From: an uncultured Psychroserpens sp.
Lineage (GTDB): Bacteria > Bacteroidota > Bacteroidia > Flavobacteriales > Flavobacteriaceae
Direction: 5' to 3'
DNA length: 64,000 nucleotides
Assembly: GCF_947503375.1 (NCBI RefSeq)
Contig: NZ_CANNDQ010000007.1
Span: 162,972-226,971 of the forward strand
Shown: positions 1 through 8,369 of the stretch, one piece after another
How positions within the stretch are numbered: position 1 is the first letter of the stretch
How the letters are laid out: every line of letters begins with the position of its first letter
Position numbers and translations under genes: made by a program
The notes under the pieces: generated by a model
The model's input: only the letters and a program-made list of their open reading frames with translations
Database searches by the model: none
What the model was told of the DNA's origin: nothing

Positions 1-2
1 AT

Positions 3-329
3 CATGTTCAGTTAACAGAACAAAATGTTGCATTTGCTTTAACAGAAATAATGCCAGAAACATTATCAAACACAGCTTTTGAAAATGAAAATACGCTTAA
101 GATCGAAAAAAACCCTATCCTTAATGAATTAGTTGTTCTTACAGCATCTCCTATTGAAGAGGCAACTATTCTACTTGTGGATATTACTGGAAAAATAGTG
201 TATAATAGAGATTTTGATTCGCTCAATAGTAGAACTGTAATCCCTTTAAATTTAGATTCTGGATTATATGTATTACATATTACAACTAAAGGTAATTTGA
301 ACTATAGAACTAAACTGGTAGTGAAATAG
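3..329 (+). CDS. C-terminal end of a T9SS-exported protein (partial)
   Basis: The reading frame is open from the left edge of the window, so this is the tail of a longer gene, not a small protein starting at the ATG at 51. The last ~80 codons have the shape of a type IX secretion C-terminal sorting domain (type A): an N-P motif followed by short beta strands (ELVVLTA, ATILLVDITGKIVY), then LDSGLYVLHI and a basic end (TKLVVK). Such tails are recognised by the T9SS and normally cleaved during export to the cell surface. The nature of the cargo cannot be seen. It is followed by a strong hairpin at 341-380 shared with the converging rsmG. Confidence 0.85.
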   Translation, partial: HVQLTEQNVAFALTEIMPETLSNTAFENENTLKIEKNPILNELVVLTASPIEEATILLVDITGKIVYNRDFDSLNSRTVIPLNLDSGLYVLHITTKGNLNYRTKLVVK

Positions 330-340
330 GTTATAACTAA

Positions 341-380
341 AATGTAAAAGCCGAGCAAGAAATTGTTCGGCTTTTACATT
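341..380. terminator. Bidirectional hairpin terminator
   Basis: An inverted repeat with an 18-bp stem (one G-T wobble) around a GAAA loop, with A-rich and T-rich arms, lies between two converging genes (T9SS tail protein and rsmG). It can end transcription from both sides. Confidence 0.85.
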
Positions 381-408
381 AATACTTAAGATTAATTATA
401 ATCTGAGG

Positions 409-1038
409 TTATCCTTTGTACTTTATTGGTAAATGAACAACCTTTTTAGTGTCAAAGAACGATTCTTTAAAATAATCATTCAAATTATAAATTTTAGCCG
501 TTCTGTAAGTTTGTAATTCTTCAGTTAAATCTCCACCTTTTAAATAGAGAATACCATTTTTAAGATCATGCTTTTGTTCTTTAGCAATCTTTCCTTTCAC
601 CCAATGTACAAAAGTTGGCATAGCAGCAACAGCTCTACTTACAATAAAATCGAATTGTTCGTTAATATTTTCAACCCTTTCATGAGATGTTTTCACATTA
701 TTGAGTTGTAAACCTTCTGTGACTTCATTTACGACTTTAATTTTTTTTGCAATACTATCAACAAGATGAAATTGAGTTTCAGGATATAAAACAGCTAAAG
801 GAATTCCTGGAAACCCTCCACCTGTACCAACATCTAATACCTTGGTATTTGGTAGAAATGATATGACCTTTGCAATACCGAGTGAATGCAGTACATGACG
901 AAGGTATAACTCATCTATATCTTTACGTGATACTACATTTATTTTTAAGTTCCAATCTTTGTAGAGATCTTCTAATGATCTGAACTGCTGCAGCTGCGTA
1001 TCAGTTAAATTTGGAAAATACTGTTGTATAAGTTGCAT
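409..1038 (-). CDS. rsmG: 16S rRNA (guanine-527-N7) methyltransferase RsmG
   Basis: Cytoplasmic SAM-dependent enzyme (old name GidB) that methylates N7 of G527 in 16S rRNA. Length 209 aa is typical. Visible family signatures are NVVSRKD at about 34-40, RHVLHSL at about 47-53, the SAM-binding loop VLDVGTGGGFPGIP at 67-80 and a VSRAVA motif near residue 133. The ATG at 1038 lies 16 nt downstream of a minus-strand TACTTTTG box. It diverges from the desaturase gene and converges on the T9SS tail protein. Loss of this gene in other bacteria gives low-level streptomycin resistance; that is family knowledge, not visible here. Confidence 0.95.
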   Translation of the reverse strand: MQLIQQYFPNLTDTQLQQFRSLEDLYKDWNLKINVVSRKDIDELYLRHVLHSLGIAKVISFLPNTKVLDVGTGGGFPGIPLAVLYPETQFHLVDSIAKKIKVVNEVTEGLQLNNVKTSHERVENINEQFDFIVSRAVAAMPTFVHWVKGKIAKEQKHDLKNGILYLKGGDLTEELQTYRTAKIYNLNDYFKESFFDTKKVVHLPIKYKG

Positions 1039-1054
1039 GGTTTGGAATTTTCAA

Positions 1055-1062
1055 CAAAAGTA
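1055..1062 (-). promoter_or_regulatory. Likely promoter -7 box of rsmG
   Basis: Minus-strand TACTTTTG matches the Bacteroidetes primary sigma -7 consensus TAnnTTTG. It ends 16 nt before the rsmG ATG. No convincing -33 TTG is seen. Confidence 0.5.
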
Positions 1063-1120
1063 TGCAATTTTATGTGGATATTTTTACGATATTCTTAGCA
1101 TTATGGCAGCATTAATTATT

Positions 1121-1128
1121 TATATTTG
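1121..1128 (+). promoter_or_regulatory. Likely promoter -7 box of the desaturase gene
   Basis: TATATTTG matches TAnnTTTG exactly and would give a leader of roughly 50 nt before the ATG at 1183. The -33 region has TTA rather than TTG. Confidence 0.5.
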
Positions 1129-1182
1129 CCACTTTATACGATAGCTAATGGTTTTACGTTAGTACTAAAAAATGCTTAAATT

Positions 1183-2283
1183 ATGACAAAGCAAACCTTA
1201 TCTTTCTCAAGAACAGACTCTGCAAAATTTTTCAGAACACTTAATAAGCGCGTTAATGATTATTTTAAAGAAAATAATATTAAACGTACAGGTAATTGGA
1301 AAATTTGGGTTAAGACTATTGTGATGTTCACCATGTTCTTACTACCTTATTTTTTAATTTTAACACTTGAGATTCCTGGTTGGTTACAGCTGTTGCTTAC
1401 AGTTGTAATGGGAGTTGGTATGGCCGGAGTTGGTATGAATGTTATGCATGATGGTAACCATGGTTCATATTCAAACAAAGAATGGATTAATCGATTAATG
1501 GGAAGTAGTATATACATCCTTGCAGGTAATGTGTATAATTGGAAAGTACAGCATAATGTACTTCATCACACATATACCAATATACATGGTCATGATGAAG
1601 ATTTAGAAGCTGGACGTATATTGCGTTTTTCTAAACATGCAGAGTGGCATAAACATCATAAGTTTCAACATTATTATTCAATCTTACTTTATGGGCTACT
1701 TACTATTAATTGGGCTATTACAACAGATTGGCAGCAAATGAAGCGTTACATGAAACGCAAGTTATCCTATGGTAAATTACCAAACCCTGTAGTTAACTGG
1801 AGTAAACTAGTAATATCTAAATTAATTTATGTTGCTATTTGGATAGTAGTACCTATGCTTGTATTAGATATTGCATGGTGGAAAATTTTATTAGGCTTTT
1901 TTATCATGCATTATGTAGCAGGATTAATTCTTAGTATTGTTTTTCAGCTTGCGCATGTTATGGACGAAGCAGAAATGCCTCTGCCTGAAAAGAATGGTAC
2001 AATGAAGAATACTTGGGCCATTCACCAGTTAAAAACTACAGTCAACTTTGGTGCTAAAAGTAAGATCATCAATTGGTATACTGGTGGCTTGAACCATCAG
2101 GTTGAACATCATATCTTTCCACATATTAGTCATGTGCACTATGGTAAAATATCTAAAATAGTTAGAGAGACTGCGAAAGAGTTTAATTTGCCTTATAAAG
2201 AATACGAAACTACTAGAAAAGCAATCATTGCCCATTTCAAATTTTTGAGAGATATGGGTAGAAAACCTGCACTACAAGTGTAA
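1183..2283 (+). CDS. Membrane fatty acid desaturase
   Basis: Integral membrane di-iron desaturase of the FA_desaturase family, introducing a double bond into fatty acyl chains and so tuning membrane fluidity. The three histidine boxes are all present: HDGNH at 89-93, HNVLHH at 124-129 and HQVEHH at 305-310. The last, with Q in place of the first H, resembles front-end (linoleoyl-CoA/delta-6 type) desaturases, but no cytochrome b5 domain is fused. Hydrophobic segments fall at about 45-62, 68-88 and 205-250. Length 366 aa is normal for the bacterial members. It is followed after 17 nt by an aminotransferase on the same strand. Regiospecificity and substrate (CoA or lipid-bound) are not readable. 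Confidence 0.9.
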   Translation: MTKQTLSFSRTDSAKFFRTLNKRVNDYFKENNIKRTGNWKIWVKTIVMFTMFLLPYFLILTLEIPGWLQLLLTVVMGVGMAGVGMNVMHDGNHGSYSNKEWINRLMGSSIYILAGNVYNWKVQHNVLHHTYTNIHGHDEDLEAGRILRFSKHAEWHKHHKFQHYYSILLYGLLTINWAITTDWQQMKRYMKRKLSYGKLPNPVVNWSKLVISKLIYVAIWIVVPMLVLDIAWWKILLGFFIMHYVAGLILSIVFQLAHVMDEAEMPLPEKNGTMKNTWAIHQLKTTVNFGAKSKIINWYTGGLNHQVEHHIFPHISHVHYGKISKIVRETAKEFNLPYKEYETTRKAIIAHFKFLRDMGRKPALQV

Positions 2284-2300
2284 TCAATTAACTTATTTAA

Positions 2301-3485
2301 ATGAGTTTACTTTCAGAAAGAGTGTTAAATATGTCTACTTCTGCTACTTTAGCTATGGCAGCTAAAGCTAGAGAATTAAAGGCAGAAGGAAAGGATATTA
2401 TTGGACTAAGTCTAGGTGAGCCTGATTTTAATACTCCAGATTTTATAAAAGAGGCTGCAAAGCAAGCTATAGATGATAATTTTAATTCGTACACACCTGT
2501 TGATGGATATGTAGAGTTGAAAGAAGCTATTATCACCAAGTTTAAAAGAGATAACAACCTTAATTATGAATTGCCTCAAATTGTTGTGTCAACAGGTGCT
2601 AAGCAAGCATTAGCAAATGTGGCTGCAGTAATATTAAATGAAGGAGATGAAGTGATTTTACCTTGTCCATATTGGGTGAGCTATAGTGATATTGTTAAAG
2701 TAAATCAAGGCATTCCTGTTGAGGTAAAAACATCAATAGAAAATGATTTTAAACTCACACCAGAACAACTTGAGGCTGCTATTACGCCTAAGACTAAGAT
2801 GATTTGGTATAGCTCTCCTTGTAATCCTAGTGGTTCAGTATATAGTAAAGAAGAATTAAGAGGATTAGCCGATGTATTACAAAAGTATCCAAACATTATC
2901 GTTGTTTCCGATGAGATCTATGAGCATATTAATTTTGTAGGAGGTCATGCTAGTATGGCTCAATTTGATGATATGTATAATAGAACAGTAACTGTAAATG
3001 GTGTATCAAAAGCATTTGCAATGACTGGTTGGAGAATAGGTTATATAGGAGCTCCTGCAGAAATAGCAAGAGCTTGTAATAAAATGCAAGGACAAGTGAC
3101 TAGCGGAGCAAATTGTATAGCACAACGTGCTGTTATCACTGCTCTAAATGCTTCGCCATCTCGAGTGAAGTACATGATTGATGAGTTTGAAGTTAGACGA
3201 GAACTTATCTTAAGATTACTAAATGATATTGATGGATTTAAAACCAATAAGCCAGAAGGAGCTTTTTATGTGTTCCCTGATATATCATATTACTTTGGAA
3301 AGACTATAAAAGGAGTAACTATAAAAAATGCTACTGACTTCTCATTGTTTTTATTAGAACAGGCAAATGTAGCTACGGTTACAGGTGAAGCTTTTGGAAA
3401 TCCTAATTGTATTAGAATATCTTATGCTGCGTCACAAGAGCAAATTACTGAGGCTATAAAACGAATTAAAGTAGTGGTTAGTTAG
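2301..3485 (+). CDS. PLP-dependent class I/II aminotransferase (aspartate aminotransferase-like)
   Basis: Cytoplasmic fold-type I aminotransferase of 394 aa. The PLP-binding lysine is K237 in the motif NGVSKAFAMTGWRIGY. Also visible are the substrate/PLP motif SSPCNPSG (about 173-180), VSDEIYEHI (about 203-211), and the C-terminal CIRISYA that carries the carboxylate-binding arginine. This pattern is that of the aspartate/prephenate aminotransferase subgroup (class I gamma), but the exact amino donor is not certain. It sits 17 nt after the desaturase gene and probably shares its transcript; the two functions have no obvious link. It converges on a set of tiny genes with only 2 nt between the stops. 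Confidence 0.9.
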   Translation: MSLLSERVLNMSTSATLAMAAKARELKAEGKDIIGLSLGEPDFNTPDFIKEAAKQAIDDNFNSYTPVDGYVELKEAIITKFKRDNNLNYELPQIVVSTGAKQALANVAAVILNEGDEVILPCPYWVSYSDIVKVNQGIPVEVKTSIENDFKLTPEQLEAAITPKTKMIWYSSPCNPSGSVYSKEELRGLADVLQKYPNIIVVSDEIYEHINFVGGHASMAQFDDMYNRTVTVNGVSKAFAMTGWRIGYIGAPAEIARACNKMQGQVTSGANCIAQRAVITALNASPSRVKYMIDEFEVRRELILRLLNDIDGFKTNKPEGAFYVFPDISYYFGKTIKGVTIKNATDFSLFLLEQANVATVTGEAFGNPNCIRISYAASQEQITEAIKRIKVVVS

Positions 3486-3487
3486 GA

Positions 3488-3757
3488 TTAGACAATGTTG
3501 AAATATTGTATTACCAATATACTTCCACTGAAAAATAGGATAAATAACATCGTGAGGATGATTAGAGTTCTTTTATTGTCTTTTTTTATTTTTGTTCTTA
3601 TTTGTTTTAATAATTGAGGATTTCCTTCAGGAAAATCAAACTCAACTTTTTTCTTTCTTCCATAACCTCCAAGCGTCTTTTTAAACCTAGAGGTTTTATC
3701 TAGTGTTATACTTTTATTGCTTTTTAATGAGCTTATCATTGATTCTCCTAGAGGCAT
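3488..3757 (-). CDS. Small tail-anchored protein, paralogue 1
   Basis: Unrecognised 89-aa protein. The N-terminal ~60 residues are polar and strongly basic (runs of K and R such as GGYGRKKKVEF), then one membrane segment fills the C-terminus (about 64-86: LIILTMLFILFF and onward). The order 'basic cytoplasmic head, single terminal anchor' suggests a tail-anchored inner-membrane protein. It shares a motif with the gene just upstream: DFPEGNPQLLKQI here, DFPEATPEVMTKI there, plus a similar M-x-x-L-x-SLK-x-N start, so the two are paralogues and both N-termini are probably called correctly. Function unknown. Confidence 0.7.
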   Translation of the reverse strand: MPLGESMISSLKSNKSITLDKTSRFKKTLGGYGRKKKVEFDFPEGNPQLLKQIRTKIKKDNKRTLIILTMLFILFFSGSILVIQYFNIV

Positions 3758-3776
3758 AAAATGAAGTTTGAAATAT

Positions 3777-4037
3777 TTAAATAATTATAAATATAATTAA
3801 TATAGCTATGATGATAAAAATAAAAATAGAGACTATGCGTTCTGATTTTTGGTTTTTAACCATATCTAATTTAATTTTAGTCATAACCTCTGGAGTTGCT
3901 TCTGGAAAGTCATAAACAGGCTTCTCACTTCTATGGTTATTGAGGCTATTCTTGCTAAATGGCCTGCGTTGTTTGCGTCTTCTATTATTATTCTTCAAAG
4001 ACGTTAATGCATGCATCATTGATCCTTCTCCTCCCAT
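3777..4037 (-). CDS. Small tail-anchored protein, paralogue 2
   Basis: Unrecognised 86-aa protein with a very basic head (NNNRRRKQRRPF at about 16-27), the shared motif YDFPEATPEVMTKIKLD at about 42-58, and a single hydrophobic isoleucine-rich anchor at about 68-86 that runs to the last residue. It is paralogous to the next gene downstream and separated from it by 19 nt, so the two are probably co-transcribed. The head's charge would allow contact with nucleic acid or lipid head groups, but that is only a guess. Confidence 0.7.
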   Translation of the reverse strand: MGGEGSMMHALTSLKNNNRRRKQRRPFSKNSLNNHRSEKPVYDFPEATPEVMTKIKLDMVKNQKSERIVSIFIFIIIAILIIFIII

Positions 4038-4211
4038 AATTGTTTTTTTTATTCTGAAATGCTTCAGATATTTTTAAGTAATGAATTGAATATATAATAC
4101 TTGCCGAAATAGAAACAGTTAATCGATAAAGTATTAATTCTACGTATAAAAGATAATTTCGAGTGAGAACTCTTTTATGTATCAGTTAAAAGGGCAATTT
4201 GCTATGTTACG

Positions 4212-4463
4212 CTATAAGATAACTGCTAAAGCAATTATAAAAACAGACACTTTCAAAAGGGTTTCGATACTTGAGGTAAAGCTAAGCTGTCTGCTTTTTA
4301 TACGTTGTTTAATACCAAATATAGAAGTTGAATTTGTGTTGCGTAAATTGCATCTTACAACGTTTTTATAGTTTGAATTCAATAGTCCTTCAGGTCTTAC
4401 AAATTCGCATTTTAATCTACGTTCGGGTAATGGTTCTAAATCTTGTGATAATACTAATTCCAT
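4212..4463 (-). CDS. Small tail-anchored protein, third of the group
   Basis: Unrecognised 83-aa protein read from the ATG at 4463. It starts MELVLSQDLEPLPERRL, has a basic middle (FGIKQRIKSRQ) and ends in a hydrophobic stretch (LLKVSVFIIALAVIL) that reaches the stop codon. The architecture matches the two small proteins downstream, though the DFPE motif is absent, so homology is uncertain. A plus-strand frame (4177-4371) overlaps it; I prefer the minus strand because of the matching architecture and orientation of its neighbours. The 174-nt gap between this gene and 4037 holds no other feature I can name. Confidence 0.55.
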   Translation of the reverse strand: MELVLSQDLEPLPERRLKCEFVRPEGLLNSNYKNVVRCNLRNTNSTSIFGIKQRIKSRQLSFTSSIETLLKVSVFIIALAVIL

Positions 4464-4616
4464 GATTGGTTATTTTTAATGGTTATACAAATATGACGCA
4501 CAATCAAATAAAATGTTACAATTGTAATTGTAATTAAACCATTAATAATCAACACTTAAATTTCAATATCACCTATAAATACTGATAGTTTATTAACTTA
4601 GATTTTTCAAAAAAAA

Positions 4617-6110
4617 TTATCTATTTCTCCAGAAAAAAGGTGTTAATAATATTAATACGGTAAAGAGTTCAAGACGGCCAATAAGCATTAAAAAAGAAGA
4701 CCACCATTTTGCTAATGGAGGAAGTGCACTGTAATTATTTACAGGGCCAAAATCACCTAAAGCAGGACCAACATTACCTAGACTAGAAGCAGATAAACCT
4801 ATGGCAGACTCAAAATCGATTTGAAACATTGAGAATCCTAATGCGCCCACTATAAACGATAGCATATACAATATGAAGAATCCTAAAATATTGAATACAA
4901 TATCTCCAGGAATAGACCTTTTGTTATATCTAACAGGTAGAATTGCGTTAGGGTGTAGTGCACGTTTAAATTCTAAAAAACCATTTTTAATCATGATCAT
5001 ATGCCTTACTACTTTTACGCCACCAGAAGTGCTGCCTGCAGAACCACCTAAAAACATCAATCCGAAAAAGAAAACAACTAGAAAAGGCGTCCATAAGGTA
5101 TAGTTTGCTGTCACAAAACCAGTAGTAGTTATAATTGCTAAGACTTGAAATAAAGCATGTCTGAATGAAGCTTCTGCCTCTCCCCAGACCATTGGATGTT
5201 CTATTGATGAGATTGAAAAATCTGCTCTCAAATATATGATAAGCGTAGCAATTATTGTAAAAATGGCAATGAACCTAAAATAAAGTTTGAATTCATCATC
5301 TCTTAAAACCTTCTGCACTCTACCTTTAAAAGCAAAATAACTCAAAATGAAATTTGTTCCTGCTAAAAACATAAACAAAATAATGATATATTGAATGATA
5401 GGCTGTCCATTCCAATAGGCAATACTTGCATTTTTTGTAGAAAAACCTCCAGTAGACAACGTACATAATGAATGGTTTATGGCATCAAAAAACGACATAC
5501 CTGCTACTTGAAGTAAAATGGTTTCGGCTGCAGTATAGCCAAAGTAGATGAGCCATAATCGTTTTGCTGTATCAGTAATTCTAGGATGTAATTTATCAGC
5601 ATTTGGCCCTGGAGCTTCCGCCGCAAATAACTGCATTCCGCCAATACCAAGTAACGGTAGTATAGCTATGGCTAAAACGATGATTCCCATACCGCCAATC
5701 CAATGAGTAAGGCTTCTCCAAAATAGAACACCTTCAGGTAATGCCTCTATATCATTTAAGATCGAAGCACCAGTAGTAGTGTATCCAGACATGGTTTCAA
5801 AAAAGGCATTTGTAAAATTTGGAATTGAACCAGTCAACACATAAGGGATTGTTCCGGTCAATGCCATAACGATCCATCCAAATGCTACTACAATGTAACC
5901 TTCACGTTTATTTAATTCTTTTTTGTGGTTTTTTGTTGTAAGCATTATCAAACCACCAGCGATAACTACAAATAATCCCGATAATAAAAGTTGAAACGTA
6001 ACACCATCATTATAAACGTAACTCATTATAGCTGATAACAGCATAAACCCACCATTAAATAATAATAGTAGACCAAAAAAATGAAAAATAATCTTATAGT
6101 TGAGTTTCAT
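4617..6110 (-). CDS. trkH: Trk-type potassium uptake membrane subunit TrkH
   Basis: Inner-membrane K+ translocating subunit of the Trk system. The 497-aa protein has about 10-12 hydrophobic segments and the selectivity-filter-like loops of the SKT superfamily: TMSGYTTTGASIL (about 106-118), SLCTLSTGGFSTKN (about 214-227), ITTTGFVTANY (about 336-346) and SASSLGNVGPALG (about 443-455). It starts 8 nt after trkA and the two must be one transcript, matching their joint function: TrkA gates TrkH in response to nucleotides. K+ uptake supports osmotic and pH balance in a salt environment. Confidence 0.95.
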   Translation of the reverse strand: MKLNYKIIFHFFGLLLLFNGGFMLLSAIMSYVYNDGVTFQLLLSGLFVVIAGGLIMLTTKNHKKELNKREGYIVVAFGWIVMALTGTIPYVLTGSIPNFTNAFFETMSGYTTTGASILNDIEALPEGVLFWRSLTHWIGGMGIIVLAIAILPLLGIGGMQLFAAEAPGPNADKLHPRITDTAKRLWLIYFGYTAAETILLQVAGMSFFDAINHSLCTLSTGGFSTKNASIAYWNGQPIIQYIIILFMFLAGTNFILSYFAFKGRVQKVLRDDEFKLYFRFIAIFTIIATLIIYLRADFSISSIEHPMVWGEAEASFRHALFQVLAIITTTGFVTANYTLWTPFLVVFFFGLMFLGGSAGSTSGGVKVVRHMIMIKNGFLEFKRALHPNAILPVRYNKRSIPGDIVFNILGFFILYMLSFIVGALGFSMFQIDFESAIGLSASSLGNVGPALGDFGPVNNYSALPPLAKWWSSFLMLIGRLELFTVLILLTPFFWRNR

Positions 6111-6118
6111 TTTATTGC

Positions 6119-7471
6119 TTAAAAGAAAAACGATTCGACTTTTGTAATCGATCTAGGTAAACAACAAACCACAACTTTGTCGCCTACTTCTATTTGAAAA
6201 TCACCTAAAGGGATGGTGCCTTTTTCATTTCTAATGACACCTCCAATAATTGCAGATCTAGGAAAATCTAAATCTTTGATACGTTTTTTCGTGATCTTAG
6301 AATTTGAAGAATTTACTTCAAATTCTAAGAGTTCAGCATTCATATTGCTTAATTTGGTCATGGCTACAACTTCACCTTTTCTAATATATCTAAAGATGTT
6401 ATTTGCAGCAAGAAGCTTTTTGTTAATAAGTGTATCAATACCGATAGATTGTGATAATTGATAGTAATCCATGTTTTCAACCAAGGCAATGGTTTTTTTT
6501 ACCCCTTTAGATTTAGCAACAAGACAAGACATGATGTTGGTTTCTGCATTTCCTGTTACAGAAATAAAAGCATCCATTTCGGTAATACTTTCTTCTTCTA
6601 AAAGTTCTACGTTTCTTCCGTCACCATTAATTACCATGGCATTAGGCAGTTCGTCTGCTAGTTCAAATGCTGTGTCCTTGTTTTTTTCAATGATCTTAAC
6701 GTTGAATTTGCTTTCGCAGAGATCTCTCGTGGTTTTGTAGCCAATTTTACTGCCACCGAGAATCATAACATTTTTAACTTCAGTCTTTACACGTCCAGAA
6801 AGTGCAAAAAGTTCATCATCACCACCTTTAGAGGTCATGAAAACGACTTTGTCACCTTCTTTAAATTGTGTGTCTCCTCTAGGTATTATAGTGTATTGAG
6901 TTCCAAAGCGTTGAATTGCTATTGGTAAAAAGTGTAATTCTGGGAATACTTGAGCAGCCTCTTTTACTGTTTTGCCAACAAAGGAAGCAGTTCTCGAAAG
7001 CCGTAAACTTAACATGGTTAATGCACCATCTTCAAACTCATAAGTATCGTTAAAGCCATATTGATTGAGTAGTAATTCTATTTCTGAAGCAGCTAAAGAC
7101 TCAGGAGAAATTAATTCGTCAATACCAAACTTTGTAAACCCTACATCGTCTTTATTGTCAATAAATTCAGCATTTGAAATCCTAGCAATGGTACGTTTAG
7201 CACCTAATTGCTTGGCTAAAACACAGGCAGTAATATTTGTAGTTTCTGAAGAAGTAACAGCAATAAATAATTCTGATGTGTTGATTCTAGCTTCCTTTAA
7301 AATAGCAATAGAAGTAACATCACCTTTAATAACCCTTATATCTAAGTGGTCATTTGCGTAGGTTAAATTATCTTTGTTAATGTCAATAAGCGTGATTTCT
7401 TGAGATTCATAAGACAATAGTTTTGCCAAATGAAATCCGACCTCTCCTGCTCCTGCAATGATTATTTTCAT
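6119..7471 (-). CDS. trkA: Trk system potassium transport regulator TrkA
   Basis: Peripheral cytoplasmic ring-forming regulator that binds NAD(H)/nucleotides and gates TrkH. The 450-aa protein is a tandem of two RCK units: a Rossmann nucleotide site GAGEVG at 7-12 with RCK_C at about 140-220, then VMILGGSKIG at 235-244 with a second RCK_C to the C-terminus (SAIIGGVIRNEKGTIPLG). The second glycine motif is GGSKIG, a mild departure from GxGxxG that is common in the second half of TrkA. First gene of the trkA-trkH pair; a TAnnTTTG box lies upstream at 7498-7505. Confidence 0.95.
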   Translation of the reverse strand: MKIIIAGAGEVGFHLAKLLSYESQEITLIDINKDNLTYANDHLDIRVIKGDVTSIAILKEARINTSELFIAVTSSETTNITACVLAKQLGAKRTIARISNAEFIDNKDDVGFTKFGIDELISPESLAASEIELLLNQYGFNDTYEFEDGALTMLSLRLSRTASFVGKTVKEAAQVFPELHFLPIAIQRFGTQYTIIPRGDTQFKEGDKVVFMTSKGGDDELFALSGRVKTEVKNVMILGGSKIGYKTTRDLCESKFNVKIIEKNKDTAFELADELPNAMVINGDGRNVELLEEESITEMDAFISVTGNAETNIMSCLVAKSKGVKKTIALVENMDYYQLSQSIGIDTLINKKLLAANNIFRYIRKGEVVAMTKLSNMNAELLEFEVNSSNSKITKKRIKDLDFPRSAIIGGVIRNEKGTIPLGDFQIEVGDKVVVCCLPRSITKVESFFF

Positions 7472-7497
7472 TAAGTAAGTTTTGATGAAAAAACATA

Positions 7498-7505
7498 CAA
7501 ATATA
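7498..7505 (-). promoter_or_regulatory. Likely promoter -7 box of trkAH
   Basis: Minus-strand TATATTTG, an exact match to TAnnTTTG, 26 nt upstream of the trkA ATG. The divergent menG gene has its own box at 7587-7594. Confidence 0.55.
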
Positions 7506-7586
7506 CTACAATATTATCTGAATTACATTGGATAGAGTTGGATTATAATTCATTAGGGAATTTTTTAAAGCTAACAGATAGTTGCA

Positions 7587-7594
7587 TATATTTG
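7587..7594 (+). promoter_or_regulatory. Likely promoter -7 box of menG/ubiE
   Basis: TATATTTG matches TAnnTTTG and ends 11 nt before the ATG at 7606, so the leader would be only a few nucleotides. This argues that the start is the ATG at 7606 and not the in-frame TTG at 7582, which overlaps the upstream side of the box. Confidence 0.55.
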
Positions 7595-7605
7595 CAAAAA
7601 AATTG

Positions 7606-8337
7606 ATGGCATCTAAAGTAACACCATATAAAGATAGTAATCTGAATAAAAAGAAACAGGTTACGCAAATGTTTGACAATATATCAAAAGAATATGACGG
7701 TTTAAATCGAGTGATTTCTTTTGGGATTGATGTTAAATGGCGAAACAAAGTTGTTGATATCATTGCTAAAGCCAATCCTAAAACCATTTTAGATATAGCT
7801 ACAGGTACTGGAGATCTTGCTATTAGTTTGGCAAAAACCAAGGCAGAAAAAATTATTGGTTTAGATATAAGTGATGGCATGCTTGAAGTTGGTCGTAAAA
7901 AAATTGACACAAAAAATCTTCAAGATAGAATTAGTATGGTAATTGGTGATTCTGAAAATCTGCCTTTTGACGATAATTCTTTTGACGCCATTACTGTAGC
8001 ATTTGGTGTGAGAAATTTCGAAACTCTTGAAAAAGGTCTCGCTGAGATATACAGAGTGCTTAAACCAAAAGGTGTTTTTGTAATACTAGAAACTTCTGTG
8101 CCTACTAAAACACCATATAAACAAGGTTACGGTTTTTATACTAAATATATTTTACCTACTATTGGTAAAATGTTTTCTAAAGATCAATCGGCTTATTCCT
8201 ATTTGTGTGAATCGGCTTCCGTTTTTCCTTTTGGTGAGGCATTAAACAATATTTTACGTAAAATTGGGTTTATTAACGTTGAAGATAAACCTCAAACTTT
8301 TGGTGTAGCAACTATATATTCTGCATCTAAAGATTAA
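7606..8337 (+). CDS. menG: Demethylmenaquinone methyltransferase (UbiE/MenG family)
   Basis: SAM-dependent C-methyltransferase for the last step of menaquinone synthesis, the quinone used by Bacteroidetes and the electron acceptor of the nearby Nqr complex. From the ATG at 7606 the protein has 243 aa, normal for the family. Signatures: [20 protein letters not shown] near the N-terminus, SAM motif [13 protein letters not shown], the acidic strand [34 protein letters not shown], and the C-terminal [14 protein letters not shown]. An in-frame TTG 24 nt upstream is rejected because it falls inside the promoter box. The gene is followed after 32 nt by a PorT-like gene, an arrangement I associate with Flavobacteriaceae. 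Confidence 0.95.
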   Translation: MASKVTPYKDSNLNKKKQVTQMFDNISKEYDGLNRVISFGIDVKWRNKVVDIIAKANPKTILDIATGTGDLAISLAKTKAEKIIGLDISDGMLEVGRKKIDTKNLQDRISMVIGDSENLPFDDNSFDAITVAFGVRNFETLEKGLAEIYRVLKPKGVFVILETSVPTKTPYKQGYGFYTKYILPTIGKMFSKDQSAYSYLCESASVFPFGEALNNILRKIGFINVEDKPQTFGVATIYSASKD

Positions 8338-8369
8338 CATTGAGATTTAATAGGGATTAATGTAAATTT

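Noticed and set aside
4177..4371. Plus-strand 64-aa frame
   Set aside because: Overlaps the minus-strand tail-anchored protein and has no recognisable feature; no promoter box ahead.
7582..7605. TTG start 8 codons upstream of menG
   Set aside because: It lies within the -7 box TATATTTG region; the ATG at 7606 is the better start.
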